This document shows, piece by piece, positions 1 through 8,972 of a DNA stretch of 55,653 nt. The first letter of the stretch is position 1. Every line of letters begins with the position of its first letter. The translations under genes and the position numbers were made by a program. Source of the DNA: Actinomycetes bacterium (GTDB taxonomy: Bacteria; Actinomycetota; Acidimicrobiia; IMCC26256; Chersky-534); NCBI GenBank assembly GCA_025463865.1, contig JAODBH010000237.1, positions 1-55,653 on the forward strand, read 5' to 3'. The notes beneath the pieces are model-generated. The model was given only the letters and a program-made list of their open reading frames with translations, ran no database searches and was not told the origin of the DNA.

Positions 1-504
1 CCCACCGTCCGAAGCCACCAGCCAATAGCCGTTGCCACTCGAGGTACGGGCCATGCCCACGATCGGGGCTTTCAACCGGAGGTTGCCGGTGCTGCCGAAG
101 AACCGGGCATCACCGAAGGTGAACACCCCACCGTCCGAAGCCACCAGCCAGTAGCCGTTGCCACTCGCCGTGCGGGCCATGCCCACGATCGGGGCGTTCA
201 AGCGGAGGTTGCCGGTGCTGCCGAAGAACCGGGCATCGCCGTAGGTGAAGACGCCACCGTCGGTGGCCGCGAGCCAGTAGCCCTGCGTGCTGGGCGTCAC
301 GCTCATCGCGATCACCGGCTTCTGGAGCGGGAGTCCGCCCGCGCTGCCGTGGAACGACGCGTCGCCGTAGGTGAACATCCCGCCGTCGGTGGCCGCGAGC
401 CAATAGCCGCGCGTGACCGGGTTCACCGCGATGCCGATGTCGAGCCGGCCGGCGGCGACCCGGGAACCGGTCCCCGGGATGTAGACCGACGACGACAGCA
501 GGCG
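1..504 (-). repeat. tandem 126-bp coding repeats (42 aa each)
   Basis: Copies begin at 1, 127, 253 and 379, exactly 126 bp apart, all in frame with the subtilisin gene. The two copies nearest base 1 are nearly identical in DNA, while those at 253 and 379 have diverged. The array runs out of the window, so the copy number is unknown. Confidence 0.85.
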
Positions 505-1749
505 TGACGTGATGTCGCCTGCGGACCACGTGGGGTTCGCGGCGAGGAGCAGCGCGGCGGCGGCCGAGACGAACGGGGCCGCGGACGACGTGCCGTCGCC
601 CAGTGCCAGGCCACCCTGGTACGTGCTGAGAATGTCGATGCCGGGCGCAGCCAGCTTCACCCACGTGCCGAAGTTGGAGAACGACGTCAGCTTGTCGTTC
701 CGGTCCGTTGCACCGACCGAGAGCACACCCTGATTGGCCGCCGGGTACACCTTGGCGTTGATGCCGTCGTTGCCGGCGGCCGCGACCACCAGCACGTTGT
801 GCGCCTCGGCGTAGGCGACCGCGTCGGTGATGGTCTGGTTCTCCGACGACTGGCCCAACGAGAGGTTGATGATGCGCGCGCCGTGGTCGACCGCGTCGTG
901 GATGCCGTTGGCGATGGTGAACTGGTTGCCGCAGCCGTAGTCGTCGAGCACCTTGATCGACAGGATCCGGGTGTTCCAGCCCGCTCCCGCGACCATGATC
1001 CCGTTGTTGGTCGCGGCGCCGATGATGCCCGCGACCGACGTCGCGTGGTCGACCGTGCTCGAGAGGCCGCAGTTGAGGTTCGCGGGCGCTTCGTCGGGCA
1101 GCCAGTCGATCTTGCCCGAGAGGTCGGGGTTCACGGGTTGGGCCGGATTGCTGCCGGCCTGGATGCGCACGCCGGTGTCGAGCACCGCGACGCGGATCTG
1201 CGGGTTTCCGTGGGTGACGGCCCAGGCGCGGTTGAGGTCCAACTTCTGGAGCGCCCACTGGCTCTGACCGAAGCACAAGTTCGGGTTCGACACGCACGGG
1301 TCGTTCGGCACGTCGAGCGCGCGGTACTGGACCTCGGGCTCCGCGACCGCGACGTCGGCGCGGGCGGTGAGCTCCCGACTCGCCGACCCCACGTTGCCCG
1401 GTCCGACGTCGATGACCGCGCTGTCGGTGCCCACCGTCGTGACCACGTTGCCGTCGACGGTGTTGGCGAGTTGCTGGGCGGTGTGGCTCGCGTCGGCGTG
1501 GTTGTCTGCCGGGTGTTCGAGTTGGACGACCACCCGGCCGGTGTTGCCGCTGCCGTCCCCGGGGGGCGCCGGGAGGTCCGGCATCGCGGTGGTGGCCGTC
1601 GGGGCGGTGGGTCCAGGAGCAGCGGCTGGCGCGGCACCGGCGGAGATGGGGGCCACCACCGCACCCGAGAGGGCGAGGACGCCGGCGAGCGCCACCGAAA
1701 GGGTCACGCTGCGCGTTCGGGCGGACCGCGTCCGGGAGAACAGGGGCAT
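1..1749 (-). CDS. secreted S8 (subtilisin) peptidase with C-terminal 42-residue repeats, 3' end cut off
   Basis: The ATG start lies at 1749-1747 and the frame is open to base 1, so 583 residues are visible and the C-terminus is missing. An N-terminal hydrophobic segment (about residues 15-40) ending in alanines looks like a Sec signal peptide and is followed by a propeptide-like region. The catalytic triad is D191 (VAVLDTG), H235 (VDHATSVAG) and S388 (GTSSAAP). The His motif reads HATSVAG instead of the usual HGTHVAG, but the His itself is kept. After the protease domain come at least four 42-aa repeats with the core GYWLA/VxDGGxFTxGDAxFxGS, a repeat family I associate with secreted Acidimicrobiia proteins, possibly a beta-propeller used for surface attachment. 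Product class is secure; substrate is unknown. Confidence 0.9.
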   Translation of the reverse strand, partial: MPLFSRTRSARTRSVTLSVALAGVLALSGAVVAPISAGAAPAAAPGPTAPTATTAMPDLPAPPGDGSGNTGRVVVQLEHPADNHADASHTAQQLANTVDGNVVTTVGTDSAVIDVGPGNVGSASRELTARADVAVAEPEVQYRALDVPNDPCVSNPNLCFGQSQWALQKLDLNRAWAVTHGNPQIRVAVLDTGVRIQAGSNPAQPVNPDLSGKIDWLPDEAPANLNCGLSSTVDHATSVAGIIGAATNNGIMVAGAGWNTRILSIKVLDDYGCGNQFTIANGIHDAVDHGARIINLSLGQSSENQTITDAVAYAEAHNVLVVAAAGNDGINAKVYPAANQGVLSVGATDRNDKLTSFSNFGTWVKLAAPGIDILSTYQGGLALGDGTSSAAPFVSAAAALLLAANPTWSAGDITSRLLSSSVYIPGTGSRVAAGRLDIGIAVNPVTRGYWLAATDGGMFTYGDASFHGSAGGLPLQKPVIAMSVTPSTQGYWLAATDGGVFTYGDARFFGSTGNLRLNAPIVGMARTASGNGYWLVASDGGVFTFGDARFFGSTGNLRLKAPIVGMARTSSGNGYWLVASDGG

Positions 1750-1972
1750 CAGCCTTCGATCGTTCGCGACGGGAGACGGGCGGTCGATCGCCCCGGAAGT
1801 TGGCGGTTCCGCGGCCGGTCGGCGCGGACGCATCGTAATCCCGGCCCCCGACCCCTTCGCACCACCCTGATCGAGCGGTTCGAGGCCCGACCCGGGCCCT
1901 TCAGCCTGTGGTAAACGTGGGCTTCGCCGTCCCTGCGGCGGTTTGTCCGCCAGCACAGGAGGCCACGACCAG

Positions 1973-3115
1973 TTGCGGGTCGCCGTGGACGTCACCCCTC
2001 TTGTCGGAGTGCGCACCGGCATCGGCCAGGCGGTCGGCGCGGTTCTCGACGCGCTCCGCGCGCAACCGACCGGTCCGGACGCCCCGCGACCCGCGGCAGC
2101 CGTGCCCGTCGTCATCCCCTACGCGCTGAGCCGCCGCGCGCGCGGCCATGCCGGCGCTCTGCCGGAGGGCACCCGCTTCCCCGCGTGGCCGGCGCGGATG
2201 CTGCTGCGCGCGTGGGAGCGCTCCGACGGACCGACCGTCGACCGATGGCTCGACGGCGCCGAGGTCGTGCACGCGACCAACTACCTCGCGCCGCCGTCGC
2301 GACACCCGGTCGTCGTGAGCGTCTGGGACTGCACGTTCGTACGCAGCCCCGAGCTCGTCAGCCCCGCGGTCCGCAGGATCGAGCCGATGCTCCGCCGGGC
2401 CATGCGACGCGGCGCGTGGGTGCACACCGGCTCGCACTTCGTCGCATCGGAGATCCTCGAGTATTTCGGCGCCGACCTCGCCGGACCCGACCGCGTGGCG
2501 GTCGTCGCGCCCGGCATACCCGAGCTCCATCACGGTGGCGCGGTCGAGCCCGAGGTCCAGGCCTTGCTCGAGAAGCCGTTCATCCTCGCGCTGGGCACGA
2601 TCGAGCCCCGCAAGAACCTCGACGGACTCGTCCGCGCGTTCGGACTCCTCGCACCGCAGCATCCCGAGCTGCATCTCGTGCTCGCGGGACCCGACGGCCC
2701 CGGCCGCCGCGCGGTCGACCTCGCGCGTGCCGCGCTGCCGCAGCGCAGCGCAGCGCGCATCGTCTTCACCGGCGCGGTCTCCGACGCGGTGCGCACCACG
2801 CTCCTCGAATCGGCGTCCGTCCTCGCCTACCCCAGCGTCTACGAGGGCTTCGGGTTCCCGATCCTCGAGGCGATGCGCAGCGGCGTTCCCGTGGTCGCCT
2901 CGCTCGCAGGGTCGATCCCGGAGGTCGCCGGTGACGCCGCGGCGCTCGTCGAGCCGCTCGATCCCGACGCGCTCGCGGCCGCGCTCGCCCGGGTCCTCAC
3001 CGACGACGACCACCGGGAGGAGCTGATCGCACGCGGTCGGCTCCGGTCCGCCGAGTTCTCGTGGGGTGAGACCGCGCGGGGGCTCACCGAGCTCTACGCC
3101 AAGGCCATCGGGTGA
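1973..3115 (+). CDS. GT4 family glycosyltransferase (first of three in tandem)
   Basis: This is a retaining GT-B glycosyltransferase of 380 aa that probably adds a hexose (mannose or rhamnose type) to a lipid- or polysaccharide-linked acceptor at the cytoplasmic face. The N-terminus [18 protein letters not shown] is the usual donor-fold opening of mannosyltransferase-B-like GT4 enzymes, and the C-terminal half has the [13 protein letters not shown] and [21 protein letters not shown] nucleotide-sugar motifs. I chose the TTG at 1973 because AGGAGG lies at 1957-1962 and the protein then begins where relatives begin. Another TTG at 1943 and a GTG at 1985 are possible. The next gene overlaps its stop by 4 nt, so the two are translationally coupled. 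Confidence 0.85.
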   Translation: MRVAVDVTPLVGVRTGIGQAVGAVLDALRAQPTGPDAPRPAAAVPVVIPYALSRRARGHAGALPEGTRFPAWPARMLLRAWERSDGPTVDRWLDGAEVVHATNYLAPPSRHPVVVSVWDCTFVRSPELVSPAVRRIEPMLRRAMRRGAWVHTGSHFVASEILEYFGADLAGPDRVAVVAPGIPELHHGGAVEPEVQALLEKPFILALGTIEPRKNLDGLVRAFGLLAPQHPELHLVLAGPDGPGRRAVDLARAALPQRSAARIVFTGAVSDAVRTTLLESASVLAYPSVYEGFGFPILEAMRSGVPVVASLAGSIPEVAGDAAALVEPLDPDALAAALARVLTDDDHREELIARGRLRSAEFSWGETARGLTELYAKAIG

Positions 3116-4257
3116 ACGATCGCCCGCAGGACGACCGAGACGCCGACGGCCCGTCGGTCGCGCTCCACGTCGGGCAGCTGCTCCAACGGGTCCCGGGCGG
3201 GATCGGTCGCTACACCCGCGCGTTGATCCGTGAGCTGCCGCCGGTGGGCGTGCAGCTCCACACGTTCGCCGCGGGCGACCCGTCGGTCGCGGTCGCCGCG
3301 GGCTTTCCCGACTTCGTCCAGCTCGGACACCCGTACGCGCCGGTCCGCTACGAGCTCTGGCACCGGCTGCGGGCGCCGAGGATCCGCGTCGACGGCGACC
3401 TCATCCACGCACCCAGCATGGCGATCCCGCCCAAAGGCGATCGCCCGCTCGTCGTCACCGTCCACGACGTCGCGTTCCTCCGTCACCCCGAGCTGTTCAC
3501 CAAGCGGGGCGTCTCGTTCCACCGGCGCGGGCTCGAGCTCACCCGGCGCGACGCGACCGCGGTCATCACCCCGTCGCGCTTCACCCACGACGAGCTCGTC
3601 CGCGAGGGCTTCGACCCCGGCCGCATCCACGTGATCCCGCACGGCATCGCAGCCGAGCCCGGTCCGATCACCGACGACATCAGGCGGCGCCTCGGTTGGG
3701 TCGGCGTGGATCCGCCGTTCGTCCTCTTCGTCGGCACGCTCGAGCCCCGCAAGGGCCTGCCCATCCTGCTGGAAGCCATGGCCGCGGTGCGGTGCGCGCA
3801 TCCCGACGTCACCCTGGTCGTCTCCGGTCAACCCGGTTGGGGCGACGTCCCGGAGCTCGACGCCCCGTTCGTGCGCAAGTTGGGCTTCACGGACAACGAC
3901 GTCCTCGACGCGCTCTACCGCTGCGCCGTGCTGGTGGCCGTCCCCTCCCGCTATGAGGGGTTCGGGCTGCCCGCGCTCGAGGCCATGGCCCGGGGGACGC
4001 CGGTCGTGGCGTCCAACGCGGCGAGCCTGCCCGAGGTCGTCGGCGACGCGGGCATCCTCGTCGAACCCCAGGACGTTGCCGGCTGGGCTGAGGCGATCGG
4101 CCGCGTGATCGAGGATGACGACGAGCGCGTCCGCCTCCAGGTCGCCGGCTCCCGGCGGGCCGCGGGCTACACGTGGCTCTCCTCCGCACGCGCGCACCGG
4201 GCCGCCTACATCGCCGCGACGCGCGCTTCGTCCTCGGGCCAGGACGGGACCGGCTGA
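3112..4257 (+). CDS. GT4 family glycosyltransferase (second of three)
   Basis: A 381-aa GT-B enzyme starting at GTG 3112, overlapping the previous stop (GTGA). It has LHVGQLLQRVPGGIGRYTRAL near the N-terminus, HDVAFLRHPELF in the middle, LEPRKGLPILLEAM at about residue 210, and RYEGFGLPALEAMARGTPVVAS as the donor-binding E-x7-E region. It resembles its two neighbours in length and order of motifs, suggesting local gene duplication followed by divergence in sugar or linkage specificity. The acceptor cannot be read from sequence. Confidence 0.85.
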   Translation: MNDRPQDDRDADGPSVALHVGQLLQRVPGGIGRYTRALIRELPPVGVQLHTFAAGDPSVAVAAGFPDFVQLGHPYAPVRYELWHRLRAPRIRVDGDLIHAPSMAIPPKGDRPLVVTVHDVAFLRHPELFTKRGVSFHRRGLELTRRDATAVITPSRFTHDELVREGFDPGRIHVIPHGIAAEPGPITDDIRRRLGWVGVDPPFVLFVGTLEPRKGLPILLEAMAAVRCAHPDVTLVVSGQPGWGDVPELDAPFVRKLGFTDNDVLDALYRCAVLVAVPSRYEGFGLPALEAMARGTPVVASNAASLPEVVGDAGILVEPQDVAGWAEAIGRVIEDDDERVRLQVAGSRRAAGYTWLSSARAHRAAYIAATRASSSGQDGTG

Positions 4258-4272
4258 TCTCCGGGGCACCAC

Positions 4273-4278
4273 TACCCT
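4273..4278 (+). promoter_or_regulatory. candidate -10 box of the third glycosyltransferase
   Basis: TACCCT lies 8 nt before the GTG at 4287 and there is no Shine-Dalgarno sequence, which fits a near-leaderless transcript beginning inside the cluster. No convincing -35 box was seen. Confidence 0.35.
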
Positions 4279-4286
4279 TGCGCGCC

Positions 4287-5432
4287 GTGCGCCTACTCCT
4301 CGACGTCAGCGCGGTGCCGGCCCGGCCGGTCGGCGCGGGCGTCTACACGGTCGAGCTCGCCCGTGCGCTGGGCCAACGCGACGACGTCGACCTCGTCCTC
4401 GCATGCCGGGCCGGCGACCGGCGCCGGTGGCGCCGCCTCGCGCCCGACGCGCTCACCCTCGACGCCGCGCCTGCCAAACGCCCAGCACGCGTCGTGTGGG
4501 AGCAGACGCGCGCGCACCGCCTGGCCGACTCCGCGCGCGTCGACGTATGGCACGGACCGCACTACACGATGCCGCGTGCGCTCGATGTTCCCGCGGTGGT
4601 CACCATCCACGACCTGACCTTCGTCGAACATCCCGAATGGCACGAACGCACAAAGGTCGCGTTCTTCCGCCGGATGCTGCGGTCATCGGCCCGGCGCGCC
4701 GCGGTCCTCGTCGCGATCAGCCGGCACACCGCCGCGGGCATCCAGGAGCACCTGCGGCCCAGGGGGGAGGTGGTCGTCGTTCCGCACGGAGTCGACCACG
4801 ACCGGTTCCGCCCCGGTGTCGACGGCGATCCCGACGACCTCGACCTGCTCCGGTCGATCGGCGTCCAGCCTCCGTTCCTTGCGTTCGCGGGCACCGTCGA
4901 GCCCCGCAAGGACCTACCGACGCTCGTCGCCGCGTTCGCGCGGGTGGCGTCGAGCCGTCCCGACCTTCGGCTCGTCTTGGTCGGCGGCGACGGGTGGGGC
5001 TCGTCCGACCTCCACGTCGCCATCGAGCGCAGCGGGGTCGCGACCCGCATCGTCCGTCCCGGCTACATCCCCGACGCCGCGCTGCCGGCTCTCTTCCGGC
5101 AGTCCGAGGCGGTGGTCTATCCGTCGCTCGTCGAGGGTTTCGGCCTCCCCGCCCTCGAAGCCCTCGCGTGTGGCGCGCCGCTCGTGTCCACCACCGGCTC
5201 GGCGATCGAGGAGATCGTCGGCGACGCCGCACTCCTCGTCGCGCCCCACGACGAGGTGGCGCTGGCCGACGCGATGCGCCGCGTGCTGGACGACGAGACC
5301 CGGAACCGCCGTCTGCGCGACGCCGGCCCCGCCCGCGCCGCGCCCTACACGTGGACCGCCTCGGCTGCGGGTCACGTCGACGCCTACCGACGGGCGGCAG
5401 ATGTCTCCGCGTCGCGTCCGAAGGGCAACTGA
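4287..5432 (+). CDS. GT4 family glycosyltransferase (third of three)
   Basis: This is 381 aa from GTG 4287, the point at which homologous N-termini begin (VRLLLDVSAVPARPVGAGVYT). An in-frame upstream extension to 4173 would add a low-complexity arginine-rich segment overlapping the preceding gene, so I rejected it. GT4 motifs are EPRKDLPTLVAAF and VEGFGLPALEALACGAPLVS. The stop at 5430-5432 shares one base with the ATG of the next gene, so it is coupled to the sugar-nucleotide reductase. It probably works with the two upstream GT4 enzymes on one glycan. Confidence 0.85.
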   Translation: MRLLLDVSAVPARPVGAGVYTVELARALGQRDDVDLVLACRAGDRRRWRRLAPDALTLDAAPAKRPARVVWEQTRAHRLADSARVDVWHGPHYTMPRALDVPAVVTIHDLTFVEHPEWHERTKVAFFRRMLRSSARRAAVLVAISRHTAAGIQEHLRPRGEVVVVPHGVDHDRFRPGVDGDPDDLDLLRSIGVQPPFLAFAGTVEPRKDLPTLVAAFARVASSRPDLRLVLVGGDGWGSSDLHVAIERSGVATRIVRPGYIPDAALPALFRQSEAVVYPSLVEGFGLPALEALACGAPLVSTTGSAIEEIVGDAALLVAPHDEVALADAMRRVLDDETRNRRLRDAGPARAAPYTWTASAAGHVDAYRRAADVSASRPKGN

Positions 5433-6337
5433 TGCTCGCGCTCGTCACCGGCGGCTCCGGCTTCGTCGGCCAACATCTGCTCGCGCACCTCGCCGAGCAG
5501 GGTGACGAAGCGGTCGGCCTCGACCGCTCGGGAACCCCGAGCCTCGACATCACCGATCCCGACGTCGTCGCCCGGACCATCAGCGACCTGCGCCCCGACG
5601 CGGTGTACCACCTCGCGGGCCTGAGCCACGTCGGCGAGTCGTGGGACGCGCCCCAGCGCTTCATGGCCGTCAACGCCATCGGCACGCTCAACGTGTTGCA
5701 GGCGTGCGAGCGCTCCGACGTCGGGCGCGTCCTCGTGATCGGCAGCGCCGACGAATACGGCCTGGTCGATCCGGCCGACGTGCCGATCGCCGAGACCGCC
5801 GCCCTGCGCCCGATGACGCCTTACGGCGCGAGCAAGGTCTCGGCCGACTACCTCGCGCTCCAAGCGTTCCTGGGTCGGGGCGTGCCCGCCATCCGGGTGC
5901 GTGCCTTCAACCACACCGGGCCGGGACAGCCGCCGCGCTTCCTGGTCCCTTCGCTCGCGCACCGTATCGTCGCGGCCGAGCGCACGGGGCTCGACGACAT
6001 CGTGGTCGGCTCGCTCGACGCGGTGCGCGACATCACCGACGTGCGCGACGTGGTGCGCGCGTACCGCACGCTGGTCGTCGACGGCGTACCCGGAGAGGCC
6101 TACAACGTCTGCTCGGGCCGCGGCGTCGCGGTCCACGAGGTTGCCGACCTCCTGCTCGCGCACACACCGCGGTCCCTGCGACTGGTCGTCGACCCGGCCC
6201 TCGTCCGTCCGATCGAGGTGCCCGTGCTCGTGGGCGATCCGGCCAAGATCCACGCCGCCACCGGGTGGAGCCCGCACTACGAGCTCGAGCAGACCCTGGC
6301 CGACGTGCTCGAGAGCTTCCGCGCCCAACCCGACTGA
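5432..6337 (+). CDS. NAD-dependent epimerase/reductase, GDP-6-deoxy-D-mannose reductase-like
   Basis: A 301-aa extended short-chain dehydrogenase with the nucleotide-binding motif TGGSGFVG at residues 6-13, a catalytic YGASK (YxxxK) motif, GSADEYG before it, and RAFNHTGPGQ, which is typical of the GDP-mannose 4,6-dehydratase / GDP-6-deoxymannose reductase group. Enzymes of this type reduce a 4-keto-6-deoxy sugar nucleotide, for example to GDP-D-rhamnose. Its position directly after three glycosyltransferases suggests it makes their donor. The matching 4,6-dehydratase is not in the window. The exact sugar is an inference. Confidence 0.75.
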   Translation: MLALVTGGSGFVGQHLLAHLAEQGDEAVGLDRSGTPSLDITDPDVVARTISDLRPDAVYHLAGLSHVGESWDAPQRFMAVNAIGTLNVLQACERSDVGRVLVIGSADEYGLVDPADVPIAETAALRPMTPYGASKVSADYLALQAFLGRGVPAIRVRAFNHTGPGQPPRFLVPSLAHRIVAAERTGLDDIVVGSLDAVRDITDVRDVVRAYRTLVVDGVPGEAYNVCSGRGVAVHEVADLLLAHTPRSLRLVVDPALVRPIEVPVLVGDPAKIHAATGWSPHYELEQTLADVLESFRAQPD

Positions 6338-6361
6338 GCGGGCGGCGACGCCGATCCGTGG

Positions 6362-7429
6362 CTACAGCGGGATGCTGATCTCGGAGTCGTCGCCGATCAT
6401 GAGCCGGAGGGCCGCGGGGAGAGCCGAGGTCTTCACGATCTTGGCGTCGCGGCCGATCAGGCTGTCGACGATGCGCTGCACGCCGTCGATCTCGGCCCGG
6501 TCCAGGACGACCGAGTGCTCGATCTCCGCGTCCACGAGCCGGCACCCGTTGCCCACCGACGAGAACGGGCCGACGAAGGTGCGCTCGATGTGGGCGCCGG
6601 CGCCGATCACGGCCGGACCCCGGATCGTGCTGTCGCGTACCACCGCGCCTTCGGCGACGACGACCTTGCCCTCGACGCGCGAAGCATCGTCGACGTCGCC
6701 ACGGATGTCACGGCTGATCGCGTCGAGCACGATGCGGTTCGCCTCGAGCAGGTCCTGCAGCTTGCCCGTGTCGATCCACGGCGACGTGAGGATGTGGGGG
6801 CGGACCGTACGGCCGTTCTCGATCAACCACTGGATCGCGTCGGTGATCTCGAGCTCGCCCCGCCCCGAAGGTTTGATCGCGCGCACCGCCTCGTGGATGC
6901 AGGAATCGAAGAGGTAGACGCCCACAAGGGCGAGATCGCTCGGCGGGTTCTTCGGCTTCTCGACCAGCCGAACGAGCGATCCGTCGGCCGCGAGCTCGGC
7001 GACGCCGAACGACTGCGGGTTGTCGACCTTGGTGAGCAGCACCATCGCGTCGGGCCGCTCGGTCGTGAACTCCTCGACGAACGCGGTGATGCCGCCGACC
7101 ACGAGGTTGTCGCCCAGGTACATCACGAAGGGCTCGTCGCCCAGGAACTCCTTGGCGATCAGGACCGCATGGGCCAGGCCCTTCGGCGCGTCCTGCTGGA
7201 TGAAGGTCGCCTTGATGCCGAGCTCGGAACCGTCACCTACGACGTCGCGGATCGCCTGGTGGGTCTCGCCGACGATGATCCCGACCTCGGTGATCCCCGA
7301 AGCCGCGATCGCCTCGAGCCCGAAGAACAGGATCGGACGGTTCGCAAGCGGAACGAGCTGCTTCGCGCTCGTGTAGGTGATCGGACGCAGTCGCGTCCCG
7401 GAACCTCCCGCCAACACCAGTGCTTTCAC
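6362..7429 (-). CDS. sugar-1-phosphate nucleotidylyltransferase, long glucose-1-phosphate thymidylyltransferase type
   Basis: A 355-aa protein starting GTG 7429. The N-terminal pyrophosphorylase domain has LAGGSGTRLRPIT at residues 6-18, the YLGDN metal-binding segment at about 108 and VEKPKNP at about 157. The C-terminal third (from about residue 255) shows left-handed beta-helix hexapeptides (VVVAEGAVVRDSTIRGPAVIG). This long architecture is that of StrD/RfbA-like dTDP-glucose synthases in actinobacteria and archaea, rather than short RmlA (about 290 aa). It supplies activated hexose, probably for the neighbouring glycan genes, with which it is convergent. Confidence 0.8.
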   Translation of the reverse strand: MKALVLAGGSGTRLRPITYTSAKQLVPLANRPILFFGLEAIAASGITEVGIIVGETHQAIRDVVGDGSELGIKATFIQQDAPKGLAHAVLIAKEFLGDEPFVMYLGDNLVVGGITAFVEEFTTERPDAMVLLTKVDNPQSFGVAELAADGSLVRLVEKPKNPPSDLALVGVYLFDSCIHEAVRAIKPSGRGELEITDAIQWLIENGRTVRPHILTSPWIDTGKLQDLLEANRIVLDAISRDIRGDVDDASRVEGKVVVAEGAVVRDSTIRGPAVIGAGAHIERTFVGPFSSVGNGCRLVDAEIEHSVVLDRAEIDGVQRIVDSLIGRDAKIVKTSALPAALRLMIGDDSEISIPL

Positions 7430-7437
7430 GGTCGGTG

Positions 7438-7443
7438 ACGCTA
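7438..7443 (-). promoter_or_regulatory. candidate -10 box, leaderless nucleotidylyltransferase
   Basis: On the minus strand TAGCGT lies 8 nt upstream of the GTG start at 7429 with no Shine-Dalgarno sequence. Confidence 0.35.
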
Positions 7444-7488
7444 GCCGCGCGCCTCACGTCTCCCGAACCGCGCGTTCGCCGGCTCGGC

Positions 7489-8304
7489 CTAGGGGATCTG
7501 GCGGTCGAGCCAGCCGAGGAGCGCGGCGACCGCCCGCGGGTCGTGACGCAACCGGTGCCCTGCCGCGTGCACGATGCGCAGCTCGGCCGAGGGACCCGCG
7601 CGGTCGACGAGCTCGCGGGCGTCGGTGACCGGGACGATCTCGTCGTCCGAGCCCTGGAGCACGAACAACGGGCGAGGCGGGAGCTTGCTGGCGGCACCCA
7701 CGATGTCGAGCGACACGATCGCCCGGGCCCACTCCGAGACGTCGGGCGGAAAATCGGGATCGCGCACGAGGCCGACGCTACGGACGTGCTCGAGGAACCG
7801 CGCGGGCTCCCGGGCCCACTCGCGCAAGGACGCGGGCGCGCCCAGGGTCGCGACGCCACGGACGCGGTCGTCCTCCGCCGCGGCCCGGATGGCGAGCGAT
7901 CCGCCGAGGCTCGATCCCGCGATCCACACGCCGGTGACGTCGGGACGCGCGTGGAGCGCATCGATCGCGGCGCGCAAATCGGCGGCCCAACCGTCGATGG
8001 AGAAGTTGCCCTCCGAGGGTCCCGATCCGCGGAAGTTGAACGTGAGCACCGCCCAGCCCGCGTCGCGTGCGAGCCGTTCGGCCAGCTCGGGGTAGGTGGC
8101 GCCGTATGTGGCCGCACCGCGGGGACCACTCGGGAAGCCGTGGCACAGCACGAGACCCGGAACCCGAGCGAGGCCGGGTGGGCGGGCGAAGTGCGCTCCG
8201 AGTCGGAGTCCCTCGGAGGTGATCGTCGCTTCCACGGGGCCGGCCTTCGACGGGGCCCGGACGGGATGCCCGGGCGCAGGACCATTATCCTTGCGCGGTG
8301 GCAT
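7489..8304 (-). CDS. alpha/beta hydrolase
   Basis: A 271-aa single-domain alpha/beta-hydrolase. It has an oxyanion segment LCHGFPSGPRG near residue 53, NFRGSG, the nucleophile elbow GSSLGGS with Ser near residue 132, the acid region GSDDEIVP and the final His in AAGHRLRHD. It resembles the dienelactone hydrolase / serine aminopeptidase S33-like group; the substrate is unknown. The start (ATG 8304) overlaps the divergent DUF1802 gene by 7 bp, so the two promoters lie inside each other's coding sequence. Confidence 0.75.
   Translation of the reverse strand: MPPRKDNGPAPGHPVRAPSKAGPVEATITSEGLRLGAHFARPPGLARVPGLVLCHGFPSGPRGAATYGATYPELAERLARDAGWAVLTFNFRGSGPSEGNFSIDGWAADLRAAIDALHARPDVTGVWIAGSSLGGSLAIRAAAEDDRVRGVATLGAPASLREWAREPARFLEHVRSVGLVRDPDFPPDVSEWARAIVSLDIVGAASKLPPRPLFVLQGSDDEIVPVTDARELVDRAGPSAELRIVHAAGHRLRHDPRAVAALLGWLDRQIP
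8286..8291 (+). promoter_or_regulatory. candidate -10 box, leaderless DUF1802 gene
   Basis: TATCCT ends 6 nt before GTG 8298. It sits inside the first codons of the divergent hydrolase gene. Confidence 0.4.
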
Positions 8305-8924
8305 CCCCCCGAACCGCCGAGTCCGCCGCCGTCGCCCCGGCCTGCAAGGAATGGGCCGCGATCGTCCAGGCCCTGCTCGAAGGCGAGCAGATCCTCGACG
8401 TGCGCAAGGGCGGCATCCGGGAGGACGGCCGCCACTTCGCGGTGCAGGCGCCCCGCTTCTGGCTGTATCCCACCGTCGAGCATCAGCGACCCGAGCTGCT
8501 CAAGCCCGCCTACCGGCATTGGGTCGACGACACGGTGGCGTCGGCGCCGCCCGACCGCGCCATCCGGGTCGAGGGTTGGGCCGACGTCGTGGGGCTGGCG
8601 CGGGTACGTGAGGCCGACGATCTCGCCGCGCTCGACGGCAAGCTGATCTGGAGCCACGACTACGTCGAGAGCCGGCTCAAGTGGAAGCGCCGCGATCCGC
8701 TCTGGGTGCTCGCGCTGCGCGTGCACCGCCTCGTCGAGCCGATCGTCGTTCCCTTCCGCGACGGCTATGGCGGCTGCACCAGCTGGGTCGACCTCGACGG
8801 GCTACCCGCGGACCCCGCGTCGCTGCCCAGCGAACCCGCGTTGTCCGATGTGGCGTTCGAGGCCCGCTACCGGGGCGCGGAGAGCGCGCTCTCGGTCCCG
8901 TTCGAGCCCTACTCCGCTGCCTGA
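8298..8924 (+). CDS. DUF1802 family protein
   Basis: A 208-aa soluble protein starting GTG 8298. It carries the DUF1802 hallmarks ACKEWAAIVQALLEGEQILDV, then RKGGI at about residue 37, and LYPTVEHQ at about 55. This family of unknown function is common in actinobacteria and cyanobacteria. It stands alone, divergent from a hydrolase. Its last codons and stop are tandemly repeated downstream (see 8914-8967). Confidence 0.7.
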   Translation: MASPRTAESAAVAPACKEWAAIVQALLEGEQILDVRKGGIREDGRHFAVQAPRFWLYPTVEHQRPELLKPAYRHWVDDTVASAPPDRAIRVEGWADVVGLARVREADDLAALDGKLIWSHDYVESRLKWKRRDPLWVLALRVHRLVEPIVVPFRDGYGGCTSWVDLDGLPADPASLPSEPALSDVAFEARYRGAESALSVPFEPYSAA

Positions 8925-8967
8925 CAATCCTCCGCTGCCTGACAACCCGCCGCTGCCTGACAACCTG
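8914..8967. repeat. three 18-bp tandem repeats spanning the DUF1802 stop codon
   Basis: Units at 8914-8931, 8932-8949 and 8950-8967 share CCGCTGCCTGACAA plus four variable bases. The first unit holds the gene's own final codons and TGA (8922-8924); the others copy that stop in the same frame. The array fills the gap before the convergent gene ending at 8973. Confidence 0.85.
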
Positions 8968-8972
8968 CCGCG

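Noticed and set aside
1-504. 126-bp repeats as a possible CRISPR array
   Set aside because: The repeats are continuous, without spacers, and code in frame for 42-aa units.
4115-6337. A 740-codon plus-strand open frame through the third glycosyltransferase
   Set aside because: It joins a wrong-frame reading of the glycosyltransferase to the true reductase gene; the reductase starts at 5432.
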